Shown here in pieces: positions 5,527 through 6,874 of a DNA stretch of 6,874 nt. A program made the position numbers and the translations under genes. The notes beneath the pieces are model-generated. The model had not been told where the DNA came from. It saw nothing but the letters and a program-made list of their open reading frames with translations, and ran no database searches. The stretch's first letter is position 1. Every line of letters begins with the position of its first letter. Source of the stretch: Candidatus Aminicenantota bacterium (GTDB taxonomy: Bacteria > Acidobacteriota > Aminicenantia > UBA2199); contig CP070627.1 of the NCBI GenBank assembly GCA_020355945.1, positions 8,483,674-8,490,547 on the forward strand, read 5' to 3'.

Positions 5527-6437
5527 GGCAGAAAAGCACCCCCCTGTTTTTTCCCGGTTACGATGGCGACGCTGGCTGAGGCGCCGATGCGATCGGCCCC
5601 GGCTTCGATCATTTTTTGAGCATCTTCCTGGGTGCGGATGCCGCCGGAGGCTTTGACTTCCATATCGCTGCCCACTACGCGGCGCATTAATTCAATATCT
5701 TCCACAGTGGCACCGCCGCCGCCAAAACCGGTAGAGGTCTTTACAAACGCAGCACCCGCGGTTTTAGCGAGCGTACAGGCAGCCACTTTCTCCTCGTTGT
5801 TTAATTTGGCGGTTTCAATAATCACTTTTACTTTATGGGGTCTGGCTGCTTCTACTACCGCTTTAATATCGTCGTGGACCAGCTTATAATCCTTAGATTT
5901 TAAAGCACCGATATTGATTACCATATCGATTTCCTGGGCGCCGGCACGGATAGCTTCTTTGGCTTCAAAAGCCTTGGCCTGGCTGGTGGCAGCTCCCAGG
6001 GGAAAACCTACCACGGCAATCGGTTTAACAGGACTGCCTTTTAATTGCCTGGCCACCAGGGGAATATTACTGGAATTCACACATACCGTGGCAAATCCAA
6101 ATTGCTTTGCTTCATCACATACTTTGATCAACTGGTCTCGTGACGCATCGGGTTTTAATAAGGTATGGTCGATAATTCCTGCTAATTTACGGTCTATTTT
6201 AGAGCCGTTAATGCCAATCTTAGCACCAATCCGATCAGCACCGCTGTTTAAGATATTCCGGACCGCATCCGGTCGCTTAGTGGCACAGTGCCCACAATCA
6301 ATGCATTCCCTACCGTTCACCACACATGAAGAAGTCGTGCTTTGACTGGCAAGAAAACCCATCTGCTGCAATCTTTCTGCCACCCTCCGGGTGATGATCT
6401 CTACGACTTCATCCAGGTTCTCCATATCCTGCGGCAT
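5499..6437 (-). CDS. deoC: Deoxyribose-phosphate aldolase with N-terminal BMC-targeting helix and four-cysteine cluster
   Basis: DERA is a class I (Schiff-base) TIM-barrel aldolase cleaving 2-deoxyribose-5-phosphate to acetaldehyde and glyceraldehyde-3-phosphate. The barrel begins near IDHTLLKPDA (89-98). Catalytic residues are visible: D171 in EIDMVINIG, Schiff-base K233 in FVKTSTGFGGGGAT, K262 in VKASGGIRT, and the phosphate-binding GADRIGAS (280-287). At 312 residues it is longer than a usual short DERA (about 220-260). The extra N-terminus has an amphipathic helix (about residues 6-27, LDEVVEIITRRVAERLQQMG) of encapsulation-peptide type, then C38, C45, C48 and C51 in a C-x6-C-x2-C-x2-C pattern. 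The ATG abuts the stop codon of the upstream vertex-protein gene with no gap, and its Shine-Dalgarno lies inside that gene. The last residues are encoded by an AGGT tandem repeat. Lumenal location is inferred from the helix and from the shell-gene neighbours. Confidence 0.95.
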   Translation of the reverse strand: MPQDMENLDEVVEIITRRVAERLQQMGFLASQSTTSSCVVNGRECIDCGHCATKRPDAVRNILNSGADRIGAKIGINGSKIDRKLAGIIDHTLLKPDASRDQLIKVCDEAKQFGFATVCVNSSNIPLVARQLKGSPVKPIAVVGFPLGAATSQAKAFEAKEAIRAGAQEIDMVINIGALKSKDYKLVHDDIKAVVEAARPHKVKVIIETAKLNNEEKVAACTLAKTAGAAFVKTSTGFGGGGATVEDIELMRRVVGSDMEVKASGGIRTQEDAQKMIEAGADRIGASASVAIVTGKKQGGAFLPKVTGAGSR

Positions 6438-6722
6438 TTAGTCCCCCTCGGTTTTCTCTATGCTTACTTTATCAACTACGCCGACAATGACCGAATGAAA
6501 CGGGTCTTTTATTGTTCCCAACAACTGCCTGGCAGCATTTCCCTCTTGTTCTACCAGCACAAGGTCTCCTGGTCCTGCATCTACAATATCCATGGAAAGA
6601 AACGATTGGGATATGTCATTGCCGAATTCATCTACCGGCTGTACGATCAAAAGCTTGTGGCCTTTATAACAAGGAACTTTGCGAGTCGCTACCACATTCC
6701 CGATAACCCTGGCTAATTTCAT
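6438..6722 (-). CDS. BMC vertex pentamer protein (EutN/CcmL family, BMC-P)
   Basis: At 94 residues this has the normal length for the family that forms pentamers capping the icosahedral shell vertices. It starts with MKLARVIGNVVATRKVP and shows LLIVQPVDEFG (24-34), the turn GPGDLVLVEQEGNAARQLLG (50-69) and DPFHSVIVGVVDKVSI (73-88), the standard beta-barrel pattern. Its ATG lies 2 nt after the stop of the preceding vertex-protein gene, and AAGGAAG at 6730-6736, inside that gene's last codons, serves as ribosome-binding site. Its TAA is directly followed by the deoC ATG. Such packing suggests translational coupling. It is a paralogue of the preceding partial gene; having more than one BMC-P is common in metabolosome operons. 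Confidence 0.95.
   Translation of the reverse strand: MKLARVIGNVVATRKVPCYKGHKLLIVQPVDEFGNDISQSFLSMDIVDAGPGDLVLVEQEGNAARQLLGTIKDPFHSVIVGVVDKVSIEKTEGD
6443..6449 (-). promoter_or_regulatory. deoC Shine-Dalgarno embedded in the vertex-protein gene
   Basis: GAGGGGG on the minus strand lies 5 nt before the deoC ATG and overlaps the last sense codons (Thr-Glu-Gly-Asp) of the EutN-type gene. It supports the 6437 start and coupling of shell and cargo translation. Confidence 0.7.
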
Positions 6723-6724
6723 GG

Positions 6725-6874
6725 TTATTCTTCCTTTTCAAAAATTTTTTCTTTACTTTTGATCCCTAAATCCTCTATATTTACCTGGTCCACAATGCCG
6801 GTAATAGCAGCATCCACCGGTGCAAAAGGCTCAGGCAGAGCCATTGATGATTCCCGGGCTAATGTAATATAAAC
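6725..6874 (-). CDS. C-terminal part of a second BMC vertex pentamer protein (EutN/CcmL family), 5' end outside window
   Basis: Reading in from the window edge on the minus strand gives 49 residues ending in TAA at 6725-6727. The segment PFAPVDAAITGIVDQVNIEDL carries the classic C-terminal BMC-P motif PVDAAI-x-GIVD, preceded by VYITLARESSMALPE, corresponding to the end of the barrel. The charged tail KSKEKIFEKEE is longer than in its neighbour. It is clearly diverged from the adjacent 94-residue vertex protein, so the two are not a recent duplication. It is the first visible gene of the operon, and more shell or enzyme genes are expected beyond the window. Confidence 0.9.
   Translation of the reverse strand, partial: VYITLARESSMALPEPFAPVDAAITGIVDQVNIEDLGIKSKEKIFEKEE

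Noticed and set aside
5414..5656. Plus-strand ORF with GAPRRGEPI peptide
   Set aside because: It reads through repeat copy 2 and antisense to deoC; the peptide only reflects the repeat sequence.

Overview
The window holds two unrelated blocks that converge near position 2,840. On the plus strand are the C-terminal part of a probable outer-membrane beta-barrel protein (DUF5916-like) and a complete standalone AAA-ATPase/TOPRIM protein of the OLD nuclease type. On the minus strand is the downstream part of a bacterial microcompartment (BMC) operon. In transcription order it encodes two pentameric vertex proteins (EutN/CcmL type, the first cut by the window edge), a deoxyribose-phosphate aldolase (DeoC), a CsoS1D-like tandem-domain shell trimer (BMC-T), a class II (fuculose-type) aldolase and triose-phosphate isomerase.

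Organism: a Gram-negative bacterium is indicated by the beta-barrel protein. DUF5916-type barrels beside a catabolic BMC, together with many short dispersed intergenic repeats, fit an uncultured lineage of the FCB or Calditrichota/KSB1 type. This is an inference from gene content; there is no rRNA or other phylogenetic marker here.

How the BMC genes may work together: DeoC and the class II aldolase each carry a terminal amphipathic helix of encapsulation-peptide type (N-terminal in DeoC, C-terminal in the class II aldolase), so both are probably lumenal cargo. Each reaction releases an aldehyde plus a triose phosphate: acetaldehyde plus glyceraldehyde-3-phosphate for DeoC, and lactaldehyde plus DHAP for a fuculose/rhamnulose-phosphate aldolase. 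The isomerase would merge the two triose phosphates. No aldehyde dehydrogenase, phosphotransacylase or BMC-H shell gene is in the window; they would be expected upstream, beyond position 6,874. The set resembles sugar-phosphate-utilising and fucose/rhamnose-type metabolosomes but mixes their parts.

Architecture: the three upstream genes are packed with 0-2 nt gaps and coupled ribosome-binding sites. The three downstream genes are separated by 98-180 nt spacers filled with short repeats: a GC-rich hairpin element present three times (one copy inverted, one with a compensatory base-pair change), CCACAGA/ACACAGA-type segments, an ATGCGCC heptamer tandem and an AGGT tandem. Two coding regions appear affected by these repeats: the linker before the aldolase encapsulation helix and the C-terminal tail of DeoC. 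Other notable points are a four-cysteine cluster between the DeoC targeting helix and its barrel, an Asn at the expected third zinc-His position of the class II aldolase, and a promoter for the OLD gene that would give a leaderless mRNA.
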